NCBI RefSeq assembly: GCF_040954835.1
Contig: NC_090705.1
Span: 10,672,001 to 10,736,000, forward strand
DNA: 64,000 nucleotides
Origin: Lepisosteus oculatus
Taxonomy: Eukaryota; Chordata; Actinopteri; Semionotiformes; Lepisosteidae
Direction: 5' to 3'
The translations under genes were made by a program, and so were the position numbers. This document shows positions 1 to 15,730 of the stretch, piece by piece. The notes under the pieces are model-generated. The model saw nothing but the letters and a program-made list of their open reading frames with translations, did no database searches and was not told the origin of the DNA. Numbering within the stretch: position 1 is the first letter of the stretch; each line of letters begins with the position of its first letter.

Positions 1-441
1 ATGTGTGCAGTGTTTTTCTTATAGTATTAATAGTATTTCACAGCAATGAGAGAGGCATCCAACCACACATGTTTAATGAGAAACAGTCTAGGAATACCCT
101 GGCCAACTCAACCCTACCCACCAAGCTCTGGCAGTGTGCAACCAGGTGGGAAATGCAGTTATGAGTCTCAGTGGGCTAATAACCTGGATCTGAACTGGTG
201 AATCCTGGACTACAGGACTCGACAGAGTCTGAAAAATGTCTTTAATGTAGAAACTAAAAGTAGCTATAGAGCTCTGACAGAAAAAGGGCATTTCTGGTGA
301 CCAGAATTTTAAAATGCTAATGAAGGTGTTTGACAGTGGAATCAAAAGCACAGACAATTCTGGATTATTTGCACTGCTGTGGCGAAGCGTCACCTGTCAC
401 AGCACTAACCCGCCACTCTGACCTCTGCCCCATGCACTCAG
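1..441 (+). other. Intron sequence of the collagen VI-like gene
   Basis: No exon is recognisable before the acceptor CTCAG at 437-441. An open frame runs through the acceptor but its upstream residues do not resemble a vWA domain, so it is read as intron. The preceding exon, with the start of the C1 domain, should lie left of the window. Confidence 0.6.
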
Positions 442-2458
442 GTTCCCGGCTGGGCGTGGTGCAGTACAGCCACCAGGGGGCCGTGCAGGCCATCCGGATG
501 GACGACCCGGAAGTGACCTCGGTCGCCTCGTTCAAAGCCAAGGTCAAGGCGATGGAGTGGATCGCGGGCGGGACCTGGACTCCCTCGGCCCTGAAGTTCA
601 CGTACGAGCGGCTGATCGTGCCAGGGCGGCGGCCCGGCACCAAGGTGGTCGCTATCGTCATCACGGACGGCCGGTACGACCCGAAGGACGTGGACAACCT
701 GGGAGCCCTCTGCGGGGGCGTGGAGGTGTACGCCATCGCCATCGGCGACATGTTCGACACCAGCGCCGAACGGCAGTCCTTGGAGAAAATCGCCTGCAAC
801 ACAAGTGACAGAGTGAAGACTCTCAGCGTGTACGCCGAGCTGACCGCTGAAGAGTTTCTGGAGGAAATTGAACAAATCCTTTGCCCGGGTAAGTTCTTTC
901 CTTCCTCTTCCATTGACTGGTTTTGTGTACATCCCGTGTTTTGACAGCTGTGTAACCACGCCTCATTTACAATATTTCAGAGCCGGATCATATCTGCCCA
1001 GACCTGAAGTGTGCCTCGGGTAAGAAACAGTGGAATTTCTCATGGCTTTTGGACATTTTCATTTTTTAATTGAGTCCGAAGAAATGTGACATTCTTGGAA
1101 ATTGACTTGTCATGATTAATGTTCATTTTCATTTTGATGCTGAGATGTGGTGCAAAATTCATACTGTAAATCCATAAGTCTAAAACTTCACTTTTTTTCT
1201 TATGCTATAAGAATGATTTTTAAGTACACTTCTTGAAAAGTGTCCATTTTATTGATTTCATGTGCAGAGTTTTATAAAATCATGCAGGAACTGTAACATT
1301 TGGTGTTCCTGTTTCTTTAGACTTACTAAACTTTAGAAGTACTTTAGAATGTACCGCAGTTTTAACTTGGTTTTCAGAGGAATTGGTTCATGTCTTAAAT
1401 TTGTCTTTATATCTAAGCTCATTGATCCATTACTCGTATATCCAATTCACTCACTTCAGTGAAAGATGCTTGAAATTTAAATGTGGATTTTTTTTTTTCA
1501 TTGAAAGACTTCTCCACTCATTACCATCACGACTAATCTTCATTGCTCTCATTAGAGAACCCCGGGGGAATTCAAGGGTGTTTTGAAAACGACGGTAACC
1601 AGTCACGAACTACAGAAAAGTAAAACCAGCTGTTTTAAAACTGATGCTCCATCTGATGGAAGAAGAGATATTAAAAACACAACAAAGGAGTATTGGCTGT
1701 GATTTGATCTCTCTCGCCGTATTAAGTAATTGGAACGGCACTTAGTCATCAGAAAACATGCCCTAAAAGGATATTTTTTTCCAGCAAACATTCAAGCTGC
1801 GTTTGCACATTTCATACAATAGGCTGGTGTCATGCTCGTTGTCGTTGCAGGACTCAGCGTGGCTCCTCTCATCCAGCGGCCCGTGGACATCCTGTTCTTC
1901 GTCGACGGCTCGGAGCGAATGGGAGCCGACAACTTCGTGACCGCCCTGCGCTTCGTCGAGCAGATCTCCCAGGCGCTCCGGCTGGCGCCGAGGGAAACGG
2001 ATCACCGGGGAGCGCGCCTGGCCGTGCTGCAGTACGGGGGCGAGCAGGAGCAGGACGTGCTCCTGGAGTTCTCCCACACGGCCGCCGGCGTGAGCTCCCT
2101 GGCCTCCCGGGCCGTGTACCGCGACTCCTCCTCCGCCCTGGGGAGCGCCATTCTCTTCGCCGTGAGCAGCCTGGTGAACGGCCGGGGCGGCCGCTTCCGG
2201 GAGATGCGCAAACACGCGGAGATCTCCTTCGTTTTTATCACGGATGGCGTGACCAGTGACGACAAGATGGACGAGAGCATCCGGGCGATGAGGGAGGCAA
2301 ACGTAGTCGGCACCGCGGTTGCCGTCGGCTCCGATATTGACCACGGCCGGTTACTGCAGCTTGTTTTCAATGACAGCGCCTCGATCTTGCGTTTCGGGCG
2401 CTACAGTGACCTGATGTCTACAAGGGTAGTCAAACACATTGCACATCTTCTTGGCTAA
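442..2458 (+). CDS. Collagen alpha-2(VI)-like chain, 3' end only (C1 and C2 vWA domains)
   Basis: This is the C-terminal part of a microfibrillar collagen VI chain, secreted to the extracellular matrix. Three exons are visible: 442-888, 981-1019 and 1851-2458 (stop TAA 2456-2458), all with AG/GT borders and compatible phases. Exon 1 carries most of a vWA domain (RLGVVQYSH, GGTWTPSALKF, VITDGRYDP, AIGDMFD), the 39 bp exon encodes the Cys linker ICPDLKCAS, and the last exon holds a second vWA beginning LSVAPLIQRPVDILFFVDGS. From memory, human COL6A2 has almost the same linker and domain start (ICPDLPCQ, then LSVAQCTQRPVDI), which places this in the alpha-2 group rather than alpha-1 or alpha-3. 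The MIDAS-like motif is DGSER rather than DxSxS, as in human COL6A2 C2. The start of C1, the triple helix and the N terminus lie left of the window. No Kunitz domain follows, which argues against COL28. True col6a2 and a retained paralogue cannot be told apart here. Confidence 0.88.
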
Positions 2459-2463
2459 ATAAA
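2458..2463 (+). terminator. AATAAA hexamer overlapping the collagen gene stop codon
   Basis: The sequence TAAATAAATC at the end of the reading frame places AATAAA so that its first base is the last base of the TAA stop. If used, cleavage would leave a 3' UTR of only about 15-30 bases. Later A-rich signals further downstream could equally be the real site. Confidence 0.4.
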
Positions 2464-3098
2464 TCTTGATGTCCCTTTTACGGGCCAGGTTGTGTATGTC
2501 ATATGTTCAGCATTCAAATACACAAATACTAATGTAAACATTGCAACACTAATGAAAGAACTGCCTCACTTCTTTCTATCTATGCATACAGTACATACCA
2601 GGTAATTATCCAAATCCGTTCACTGAAAAAAATTAAATCATTATACCTTTATTTACTTGGCAAAGCTTCATCTTAAATCTGTACATTTACTCACATAAAT
2701 GTGATTTCTTCTAGTTAAAAGAGTAGCATAGGAATATTAGATTACCAAATTGTCTTTTGTCACAGCTAGGTGTGTTGTTGTCTGTCATAAATATTGGAGA
2801 GTTATTCTGTTTAAAAAACAAAACTATAGCAGACTTCAGCTTTTTATTTTTTTTGGACTTTGTTCATCGTTCAAGGAACTTAATTTAATAAATATAAAGT
2901 GGATAACTAAAGTAAATCGAGAGGAGCATTGTGGCAAGTTAATGCAAACAGAGAAGGAATCTCCAGTCCCTTTATCACAGTGTGGTCCTGCTTTCTCCAG
3001 AGTAAGGATGGGTCCCTGATTGACCATTTATAAAGGATATAATTACACCATGCACTAGAATGTGTTGTACAAAATTTAATTGGTGGAATTTTACAGAA
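2464..3098. other. Intergenic, AT-rich, between the collagen gene and mrpl32
   Basis: No gene is seen. It should contain the 3' end of the collagen transcript from the left and that of mrpl32 from the right. TTTAAT at 3076-3081 reads ATTAAA on the minus strand and is a possible mrpl32 polyadenylation signal. Confidence 0.5.
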
Positions 3099-4062
3099 TC
3101 AGTACTGAGTAAACCAGGACGGACGCTTCCTGGTTCTTTCTACAATTCGTTTGCCCTTGTCGGCATCACCGGGCTTTTCATTGTCATACAGCACCACGGT
3201 TTCCACGGCCGGAGAGTTGAGGGGCTTCCCTTCCAGTGTTTGGATCTGTCCTCGGATTATGGCCGTCTCTCGCCGGACCTTCTCGTAGCAGAAACCACAC
3301 AGCACGTGCTTGAGTTTGAGGTGGCCGCACTCCGGGCACGGCGCAATGTTCGTCTGAAAAAAAAAAAACCAGGAAAAATAACAACCTCGCACAAACCTAT
3401 GTGGTTACACCAGTATTTCACTTGATGACCATCCATTTCGGGATCCCTTTATCCAATACAGGGTTACTGGATACTATCAGGCAGGTTACACCCTGGATGG
3501 GACGTCAGTCCATCACAGGGCACACGCAGACACTCACACCAGGGCCAGTTTTCCCAGAAGCCAGTTGACCTACCAGTATGTCTTTGGACTGTGGGAGGAA
3601 TCCCCACACAAACTCGGGGAAAACATAAAAACCTGGTACCAAGAGTGGAAATGAACCCAGAGCCCCAGCCCTGCGAGGCAGTGATGCTAATCAGTGTGGC
3701 TCCAGAAACTCTCAAACATACACTTTATCCTCTTCATAGTGCTCTTAAACGTTTGTGGGAAATAATCCAATACCTTCTCACGGATTGTTAAGCAGAATGA
3801 TAGCATGGCTGCGATAGTCTATGATAGACTACAGCTATGCATACAGGGGGTGTAACCCCGGCGTCCTGGCCAAATTTCCCATCGGCCTTTACCAATCATG
3901 GCCTCCTAATAATTCCCATCTATGAACTGCCTTCACCACTCTGCTCTCCTCTCCACTGATAGCTGATGTGTGGTGAGTGTTCTGGCGCACTATGGCTGCC
4001 GTAGCATCATCCAGGTGGGGCTGCACATTGGTGGTGGTGGAGGGGAGTCCCCCAGTGTTATT

Positions 4063-4112
<50 letters not shown>

Positions 4113-5066
4113 ATGTACATAGTGTGTTCTCCTCTATTTAATCACACATGACACTTCACTTTATGGCCTAGTTAGATTAATCATTTTGATACCCTGGTGA
4201 CCCCTCTCATCAATCCCAATTCATGTATTGGACACTACACAGTAACACTGCAGCAAACGGACCAGCCATGAGTAACATACAGGCAGCTTTTTAACACTAT
4301 ACTAGCTGACAAAGGTGCAGCTGTTCAGAAGGAGAACTCTTGGAATTTACAGTGGCTTTACCAACATACAGATGAGATCTCTTGATCAGCTCCTAATTAG
4401 GCAAAAAAAATGAATTGGAAGTGTCATTTACATTTATATCTTTACAATAATTCAGCCAGCGTCAAATTAATGGATCAGAACTAACACAGTACATTGGTGT
4501 TATTATAGTAGGCTTTTGTCCTTGCTTGAAAGGTGAAAATCTGGTTATTGTCTCAACCTGACTGTTGAGAAGATGACCTGATGGGATATTCACAATTCTA
4601 AAGAGTGCTGGCCACTGTCATTCTTCGGTTAAACTCTTTCACGTTTTGCCGGCAGCTGTGGAGAATCACCCACCCACAGCACCACGGGCGCTTGCATGTC
4701 ATTGACATCTGGGACCGAAGCGAAGGCGAGTACCTTGACTGGGATGAGATTGGCGGGGTTTCGCCGGCGGCAGCGGTTGACCTCGATGGTGCGGCGCTTC
4801 TTGGGAGCGGCCATCCAGAAGACGCTGTCGCGGAAACCGGAGTCTTCCGCCTGTCCGAGCGGCGACTGCGGCTGGGGGAGGAGGCAGGGCGCTTCCACTG
4901 CCCAGGCTGGAGCTGCGGGAGCACAGACGCTCACCGAGTTAGCGAACGCGTCTGCTGCTGCGTGTGCCACGCCAGATACGGCCCTGCGCGTCAGCACAGC
5001 AGCGAGCCACTTAGGAGAGAGGGTGATCCCATTATATATTTGTTTCAAATACTGCACTAACACCAT
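3099..5066 (-). CDS. mrpl32: Mitochondrial large ribosomal subunit protein bL32m
   Basis: A component of the mitochondrial ribosome large subunit. Two coding parts are clear on the minus strand. The last exon, 3353 down to 3099, encodes [20 protein letters not shown] and continues to [10 protein letters not shown]; it holds the CxxC...CxxC zinc-binding site (CPEC, CGFC) of bL32. The preceding exon has its donor at 4734/4733 and encodes [20 protein letters not shown] then [12 protein letters not shown]. Both closely match human MRPL32. The 5' end is unresolved: the frame stays open to methionines at about 5066 and 5087, but an acceptor CCCGCAG at 4913-4919 (minus) or others nearby could join a separate first exon nearer psma2. 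The N-terminal part is Ala-rich and probably includes the transit peptide and the maturation-cleaved segment. The pairing with psma2 is as in mammals. Confidence 0.87.
3440..3710 (-). repeat. Interspersed fish repeat, copy 1 (family not assigned)
   Basis: The segment lies in the mrpl32 intron. It has phrases that recur in the window: a Cys-free block around GGACGTCAGTCCATCACAGG, then GTCTTTGGACTGTGGGAGGA. Related copies occur in the opposite orientation at 19147-19460 and 55815-56090. It resembles a very common fish and amphibian interspersed repeat whose plus copies end in an ATGGATG tail. It is diverged, with no open frame. Confidence 0.7.
3846..4056 (+). mobile_element. 5S-type SINE, 5'-truncated copy
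   Basis: The segment matches the 3' two thirds of the SINE copies at 18580-19118 and 43812-44345, including GTCCTGGCCAAATTTCCCAT and GATAGCTGATGTGTGG and the CATCATCCAGGTGG block. The 5S-like head is missing, so it is 5'-truncated. It sits inside the mrpl32 intron and runs into an ATT microsatellite at its tail, as SINE tails often do. Confidence 0.8.
4057..4115. repeat. (ATT/AAT)n microsatellite
   Basis: About 55 bases of TTA/ATA trinucleotide repeat, with a switch of strand sense near its start (AAT units then ATT units). It directly follows the truncated SINE tail, from which it probably grew. Confidence 0.9.
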
Positions 5067-5087
5067 ACTGTGTCTATTGAACACCAT

Positions 5088-6731
5088 GATAAAGTAGACA
5101 TACCCGAAAAGGCTATTTAAAAAAAAAAGACTGGCTTAAAACCGAATCCCTCTAGGGTGGCCGGTTATTTGACAACTTCATTTTTACCACAGATACCTTT
5201 TTTAATGTAGATCTGATTGGGGCTAAACTGCGTGAAGCCTCTGAGATCTCGGCTGCTTGCTTATCTCCCCTGTTTTCAAACTCTGGAACTGCTGGCTAAT
5301 GTTTTGATTCGAGTGCTGCTTTGATTAAGCCTGGACTTCATCAATTTAAGCTGCCCCTTTTCTAAAGTCTGTTTCCAGCCTGTGACAGCACTACTGCACA
5401 GACTCTCAGGCCACCTGGAGAAATAAGCTGTGACACGTGCATTTCAAGAGGGGTTAAGAACTAGTATAAATAACCAGGATCTCAAAGTATATGAAAGATT
5501 TAGTTTGTAGTATGTTGCATATCCCATTACCAGGACTGGACCTATATAAAGACATAATGGGCAACAGCCCTGGTGTGCTCAACTAGTCCAGCTGACTTGT
5601 GATCATGAGATATGCCAGTTTTATCAGTTTTGCCAATAGCATGTAGAACCTGATCAATGGTCTACTAAGCGCACAGGAAACACAATGTGCCCTCAGACTA
5701 ATTAGCTACTAGCAACCAAACGTGAAGATGCACCAAATCGTCTCCTTGCTTGTAGCTTCTCTTGCGTTCCCTTGTGCTCAATAGGCAGCTAAGAAGAATA
5801 ACACACAAACCAGTTTCGTGAGGAGGATCATATCAATAACAGGCAATGTCAAGAACAAGGACGTCTACAACATTAAATGTGTAGAACAAAAAAGACACGA
5901 GAAAGAGCATTTAAAATACTTCTAACATTTGCGATCACAGCCTTTCCTGTACACGACCCTCACTCAGTTACTTCAGCCTGCCAGTGCAGGTCCTGGTTAC
6001 ATTCTCGGGTTCTTGCTGTTCCTCGGACTGATTCCAGAATCAGTATCGTGCAATTTAAAGGACGTTTCATCACTCGCGGTCCCTCCCAAGTTTAGTTTAC
6101 AGTTTTGCTGCACGCATGCAACACTTTGCGATTGTGTGCACGTCTGAAGTACGTGCTGTCTCCCAAATGTCACGAAGTTTGTTCTGTCCCCAGAATGAAT
6201 TTGTCGATCCTGTTCGCTGTATTCCTCAAACTGCTAGTCTAACTTACCTAAATTCCTGTCAAACCCCGCGATCTGTAGAATTCTCAATTCCAAGTTTATC
6301 AAGGAACGTCTCAAAAAACAAAGAAACCCCGATGTTCTCAACCACACCATATTGTCTGCTTGTCAAAATCAAAGCGTGTAGTTAGAACACACAGGGTCAG
6401 TGATCCACTGCGACTGCGCATATCATTTCGGGCTTATGGGAACGGAATATAGGCTTATGGGAAATGTAGTTTATCATGTGTGAAAATTGTCTACTTTTTC
6501 AGACTTTTATTGCACAAAGGTAGCACACTTTCGCACAACATTGACGTTCATGCATCATTGTATATTTGTACGCAAGTGATAATTACAAAAAAATAAACCA
6601 GCGCAAGACATTATCTAGGGCCGGAAAAGCGTCCTGGATTTTGTAGTTTTTACTGCTCCGGAAGGTTAAGTCCCAGAGTGCTCTGCGACACTGGTACGGT
6701 CCGGCGCAAGTTCCCCCGGCAAGTGAGCGAA
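5088..6731. promoter_or_regulatory. Shared mrpl32/psma2 divergent promoter region
   Basis: No coding exon was recognised here apart from a possible unseen first exon of mrpl32. Near psma2 there are promoter-like sites: GGGAAATGTAGTTT at 6459-6472 (minus strand AAACTACATTTCCC), a second TTTTGTAGTTTT at about 6639-6650, CTCCGGAAG at 6656-6664 (ETS-type) and TCCCAGAGTGCTCTGCG at about 6671-6687. The ACTACA...TCCC word is a known motif of vertebrate housekeeping promoters (SBS/ZNF143 type). These calls rest on motif matches only. Confidence 0.5.
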
Positions 6732-11084
<4,353 letters not shown>

Positions 11085-12097
11085 AATAGCATCTGTTTAC
11101 CTTGACTGATATTTTTTTGAGGAGCTGTGTAGATTTAATCATTAATTTACCAATACTGCATTACCAACTTGAAACTTTTTAGCATTTGTATCTTCACTGC
11201 TTTAAATGAACTATTAAATACTGGTAATGGAACAATAATCTAGACCCCATTCTTTAATGGCCAGTCCTGTTTTATACATATTGAAGAACTTCAAGAATAA
11301 TTTATTCCAGCCCGCAAGTGACTTAAACATTTCCAGTATATTACATATGAAACAGACTTAAAATAACATGTTTTAGGTTGTAAGGATCTTCCCCAGTTTC
11401 ATAGCAGATTTAAATAGAAGAAATTAGCTGAGCATATAAATGTCAACTTTTCCTTGGTCAGTAATCCCAATAACAATCATGTTTTGGGAATGAAAAGGTT
11501 GTAGTGTTTACTTATATGCTAATGAAGGACTATATAGATTAAAACACATTATGATGAAAGGATTAAGAAGTTTATTGAAAACATTTTAAATTTTGGCTAT
11601 AAATTCTTGGAAGTTTAGCTTTCAGGACAAATGTGCTCCTTTCAGTTTCAGAACTCTGTACATGGCCATTGTACCTCGCAGACTATTGCAGTGGAATTCT
11701 GCATACCTGAATTATTTTTCTCTGAAGACAAAAAAGTCCAGTACTTTAACACACCTGCAGCTGCAATTAAAATGCTATTTTGTAGACTTATAATTATTAC
11801 ATGTATTTGTACACATTTTGTAGGACAACATTCTTTAGAGGTGAGCTTTGCGTTTTGGCCTGTGTTCTGCTAGTGAACAATCTTCAGTAGAACACCACAT
11901 TCTCATATTCTCACCATGCCTTCTAATGGGAGGTAAATATGATTCCACGCTTCTCCAGATTATTCCTTTTAAATACTTTGTTAAAGGCAAAGGATGCGTT
12001 CTTTACTTTGAACACCTTGTTATGCCCTAACAGTCCTGAACAGTCACTAACAAATTTACAGCTCCAATGAATTTCTTTCTTCTGAAGTAGTCTGCCA
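11085..12097. other. Convergent 3' ends of psma2 and ntaq1
   Basis: No gene is seen. TTTATT at 11571-11576 reads AATAAA on the minus strand and could end the ntaq1 transcript, which would give it a 3' UTR of about 0.5 kb nearly meeting the psma2 3' UTR. Confidence 0.5.
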
Positions 12098-15000
12098 TCA
12101 GGTCTTGGCAAATCGTTGCACAAACTCTGTTAAGGTGTAGACGCTGCCACAGCCTCGCCTGGGATCCATGCTGATAAAGTCGTCCAGGTTCATCTTGGAC
12201 TCTGCAGAAGAGGAGGAGAGGAAAGTTTCAAATTTCACTTTTCATAAGGACAATTTTAATATTTAAAATTTTTCAAAACAGTTTATTCCTAAATATATCG
12301 GGAGTATCCTCTGAAATGCATTCCTGAAGCCATGGTGGACAGTGGTGCCAAATTTTAGGCTTAAAGATCAGTAATCCTTCCAAATTTAAAGACATCCCAC
12401 AATTGACTTTTTTAGCCCCTGAAGAAGTGTTAGATTTAGTGAATCCAAATATTCTTGGCAATTCAAACATGGCTGAACTACTCATACCTCTACGGTACTG
12501 TGCGCCTTATGCACTTTTTTACATAGTGATTGTGTCTTTCGCACATCGACGCTTGATTTTAGTGAATAGTTGGTGGAACAAAAAGACATATACCTGGTGT
12601 TTCGATGCACGGGTATGGAGGTGGAGGCACACGCCAAGCCCCGTTGGCATCTCTCATGTGAGATCGATCAGATGCAAAATTCTTCAGGTACAGCTCTGCT
12701 GGCACAACCCGCAGTTTCCTGAAAGTAATCACAACCCAGACCATAGTAGGAGTGTCAAGGTTCGACCAAAATTTTGTGACTGATCTACAGAAATAACCTT
12801 GTACCTCCTAAAAGCTGGTTTGATAAAATCATCTGATTGAAGGGCATCCCTTGCGTACACAGCGAATGGACAAGGGTAGGTCAGGACGGTATCCAGATCG
12901 TAGATATAAGTTTGGCCCTCACGGCTCTCATGGAGCAGGATAACATGGTAGTCCTGGGGAAGAGAATAATGTGTATATCAGTTTGGATTGATGTGTCCGC
13001 AGGTCTGCACTGCAACTCAGACGTTAAATAGATAAATCAGCTAGTTACCGGCTTAATTAGACAGTGCATAATAGCTTCCCATAGTTCATCATGCCTTAAA
13101 GAAATGCAGACACACTGGTCATCTAGGACCTTGATTGTATAATATCTTTAATATACATGTCATGAAACTTGAATCAGGAGAGAACTGTTTATTCATCATT
13201 AATCCTTTGCTCTTCCTTTCACGTGAAACACCCACCCACCTAGAGAGCAGGATTCAGTGAGCTAGAGATCTGTTAAGAACCAAGTTAGATTAACAAAATA
13301 ATTCAAGATCTCAGACAGGGAGAGCTGTTTGCCTTCTCTCTCACTGCCCAGATACGAAGTTTATAACAGAGGTTGGGGAGGAGTGACAACAGCCAGGTTT
13401 AATCAGCCTCAGCTGTCAGTAATTCTCTTTTGTTTTATTGTGTTGATTTCTCATTTGGGGGAACACGCAAATTTAGCACAGGGATAAAGGTTTTATTAGT
13501 CATGCCATATCTGTTTAATTTTGCTGGGTTACCACCAGGTGCATCTGAAATGGCACTCTCTAATGCGACACTCATCTTGGGGCTCAGGATGAACAGGGTT
13601 CTTATCTGTGCAATTTACCCAAATTACTGGCTTATCTCCTTGGCTTGACTTCTGTTTCCAGATTGGAACCTGAAACACAAGACAGACTGTACTCCATTAA
13701 TACGTCATTTACAGCTTATTGAAAGAGAGGCAGAAAACAGACACATTTTAAGTTAATCAACATATAAAATGAAAATTAATTTCATGATTTTATTTGGAGG
13801 ATCAAATTGTCTGTGCTGCAAGTGTCCCAATTACTTGAAATCACTGGGTTGAAAATAAAGTTTCTTTTTCATCAAATGTTAGCAAACATATGAATGGTGC
13901 TTCCTAAAAATAAAAAGTATTGTAACGCATACGGCCACCATTGGTTGTGAGAGCCGGCTTATCCGCGCGGTGACGTCACCGCCCTTCCCTGGGAATAGCA
14001 GGGACCGTAGCCACTAGGCTGATGGGAGATTTCCCTTTAGTGGCTGGGTCCCTGTTGAGTGACGCTGGAGGCCCGGGTTTGAGTCCCTGACGGTGGGGGG
14101 CCGTCCTGAGGCGGCAGCGGCGAGGGCGCACACCCACGCGAACCCCGGGGCGTTACAGTATATAAGATTGGACATGCCAATCATAGCAATTTCATGATCA
14201 CAAATACAGACTGGCAATAAAGCAAAAATAGCAGTTTTGAGATTGTTGTCCCAGTAATTTGGGTATTGTGTCATACTGGTGACACAGAGTTATTTTTCTC
14301 TTGATTTAAGCAGAGCGTAGCAGTCATATGCGTTTTTTCTTTCTATTCATTTTCCTCCACCTTGGCATTCAACAGTTTTAATGACTTTTGCTGAAGTGCT
14401 GAGAGGTTCCAAGCTGGGCACCATCTGAGCTGGATGCTGCATCTCTGCCATGGATCCAAGAGGGAGATCACGAATATACTGTAGCTATAGTTCAGGAGAA
14501 TTTGCTGGTCCACAGATAACTGCATGGAGTACTGGCACACAGAAGGACATGATGGAAGACTCAATACTCCACATTTAGTACTCTTTTGGAATTGTTTAAT
14601 GTTAGCATGCCCAGAGGGGTTGGGCAGCCAGTTGACCTTGGACCCCTAGAGTTTTATTTTCTCCTTACAGAGGAGTTTTTGGTTCCTCTCCTCCGTTGTC
14701 TTCTGGCTTTTTCTCTTTCTGGACTGTAACGTCATGTACTGTCACACTGATATGTGCCTTGGGGGCAACCTTGTTGTGAAAGGTGCTATATAAAAATAAA
14801 TTGAATTGAAATTGAAGTGTGAAACAGACATTTTTGGAGAAGAGAGCTTGTGTCCTGTTTATTCTAGGAAATGTGCTCATCGCCTGTTACCAATCAGTTT
14901 TCATGTAACAAAGTCATTCGTGTGTTTCACTCAGTCAGTATTAAATGATTACAATGATGCTAAAAACAATTAAACAAAATCAGAAATCTGCATACCGTCT

Positions 15001-15730
15001 TTCCAATCAGCAAAAACAGAGCTATACATTGTATATACATTATATACATTGTGCATATATTCCTAGACTTGGTGAAAACAGGGGTATATGTGACAGCTTA
15101 CCATCTTTCTTTCGTTGGATATAAACACTGCATAAACTCCATCCTCAGGGTATTGTTTTCGAGTCATAATGTGTTCGCAGAGCTTCCAGACATTCTCTTC
15201 GCTGACAACAAAAAAAGAGTTTAATAGTCTGCATCGGTAGATTGGCAGGCGACTAGAGGTAATGTAAACTAAATTCATCATTCATGCCCTCAAATAAAAA
15301 TATAAAACAGGAAAAAAGAGCGCTACTGTAAAGATTAAAAAGGGGTTATGCACACCGTTAAGGGTACAACATTCCGCAAAAAAAAACCCCACAGTAACAA
15401 ACTTAATTCTATTCGTGACAATCCGGATAGCATTTAAAGGTTCCTTCAAAAGCAAAAGAAAAACCTTTTAAACATCGAAGCAGAATTCCTCTTAAGAAAA
15501 GGCATAACAGGACAATCAACTTTAGTAAATAAAAACACAAATGTATTCACAGTCCTGCCGCACAGTTTCATTGATAGTAATACAAGAGACTTATCAACAG
15601 GGTAGCGTGAATACCCTAATATCTGCTGTGGATAACTCAATTGTCCTCACCAGTAGCAGCTTGTATAGATGCAGTCTTGTCTGGAAGGTGTAATACTGCA
15701 ATAATGAGATGATTCGTTTGTATTATTCAT
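12098..15730 (-). CDS. ntaq1: Protein N-terminal glutamine amidohydrolase
   Basis: It deamidates N-terminal Gln to Glu on protein substrates, feeding the Arg/N-degron pathway; also called WDYHV1. Six minus-strand exons: 15730-15651, 15201-15102, 13669-13619, 12953-12805, 12718-12594 and 12201-12098. They sum to 609 bases, 202 aa against 205 in human, all phases consistent. The start ATG (15728-15730) gives [20 protein letters not shown], followed by the conserved [14 protein letters not shown]. The expected catalytic triad is present: Cys27 in SCYC, His in WDYHV, and Asp in IYDLD. The name-giving WDYHV motif spans the exon 3/4 junction. The C-terminal block [20 protein letters not shown] and [11 protein letters not shown] is typical of the family. 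It is head-to-head with atad2, as in human, and tail-to-tail with psma2. Confidence 0.95.
13921..14157. mobile_element. GC-rich 237 bp interspersed element with 8 bp terminal inverted repeats
   Basis: The segment begins TGTAACGC and ends GCGTTACA, an 8 bp inverted repeat, and is bordered by AGTAT on the left (13916-13920) and overlapping AGTAT on the right (14157-14161), consistent with a 4-5 bp target duplication. It is much richer in G+C than the surrounding ntaq1 intron. It contains a perfect CRE, TGACGTCA (13971-13978), and GGGTTTGAGTCCC, close to a Pol III box B. It could be a small non-autonomous DNA element or a tRNA-related SINE. Neither was confirmed. Confidence 0.6.
14605..14818 (+). 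mobile_element. LINE/SINE-type 3' tail ending in ATTGA repeats
   Basis: The segment ends GTGCTATATAAAAATAAATT then GAATTGAAATTGAAG, a tail form very common on fish retroposon copies, preceded by GGTTCCTCTCCTCCGTTGTC and CTTGGGGGCAACCTTGTTGT. No reverse transcriptase remains, so it is a 5'-truncated fragment within the ntaq1 intron. The family is not assigned. Confidence 0.6.

Noticed and set aside
365-959. Overlapping minus-strand frames opposite the first collagen exon
   Set aside because: They mirror a GC-rich, well-supported vWA exon on the plus strand and have no similarity of their own.
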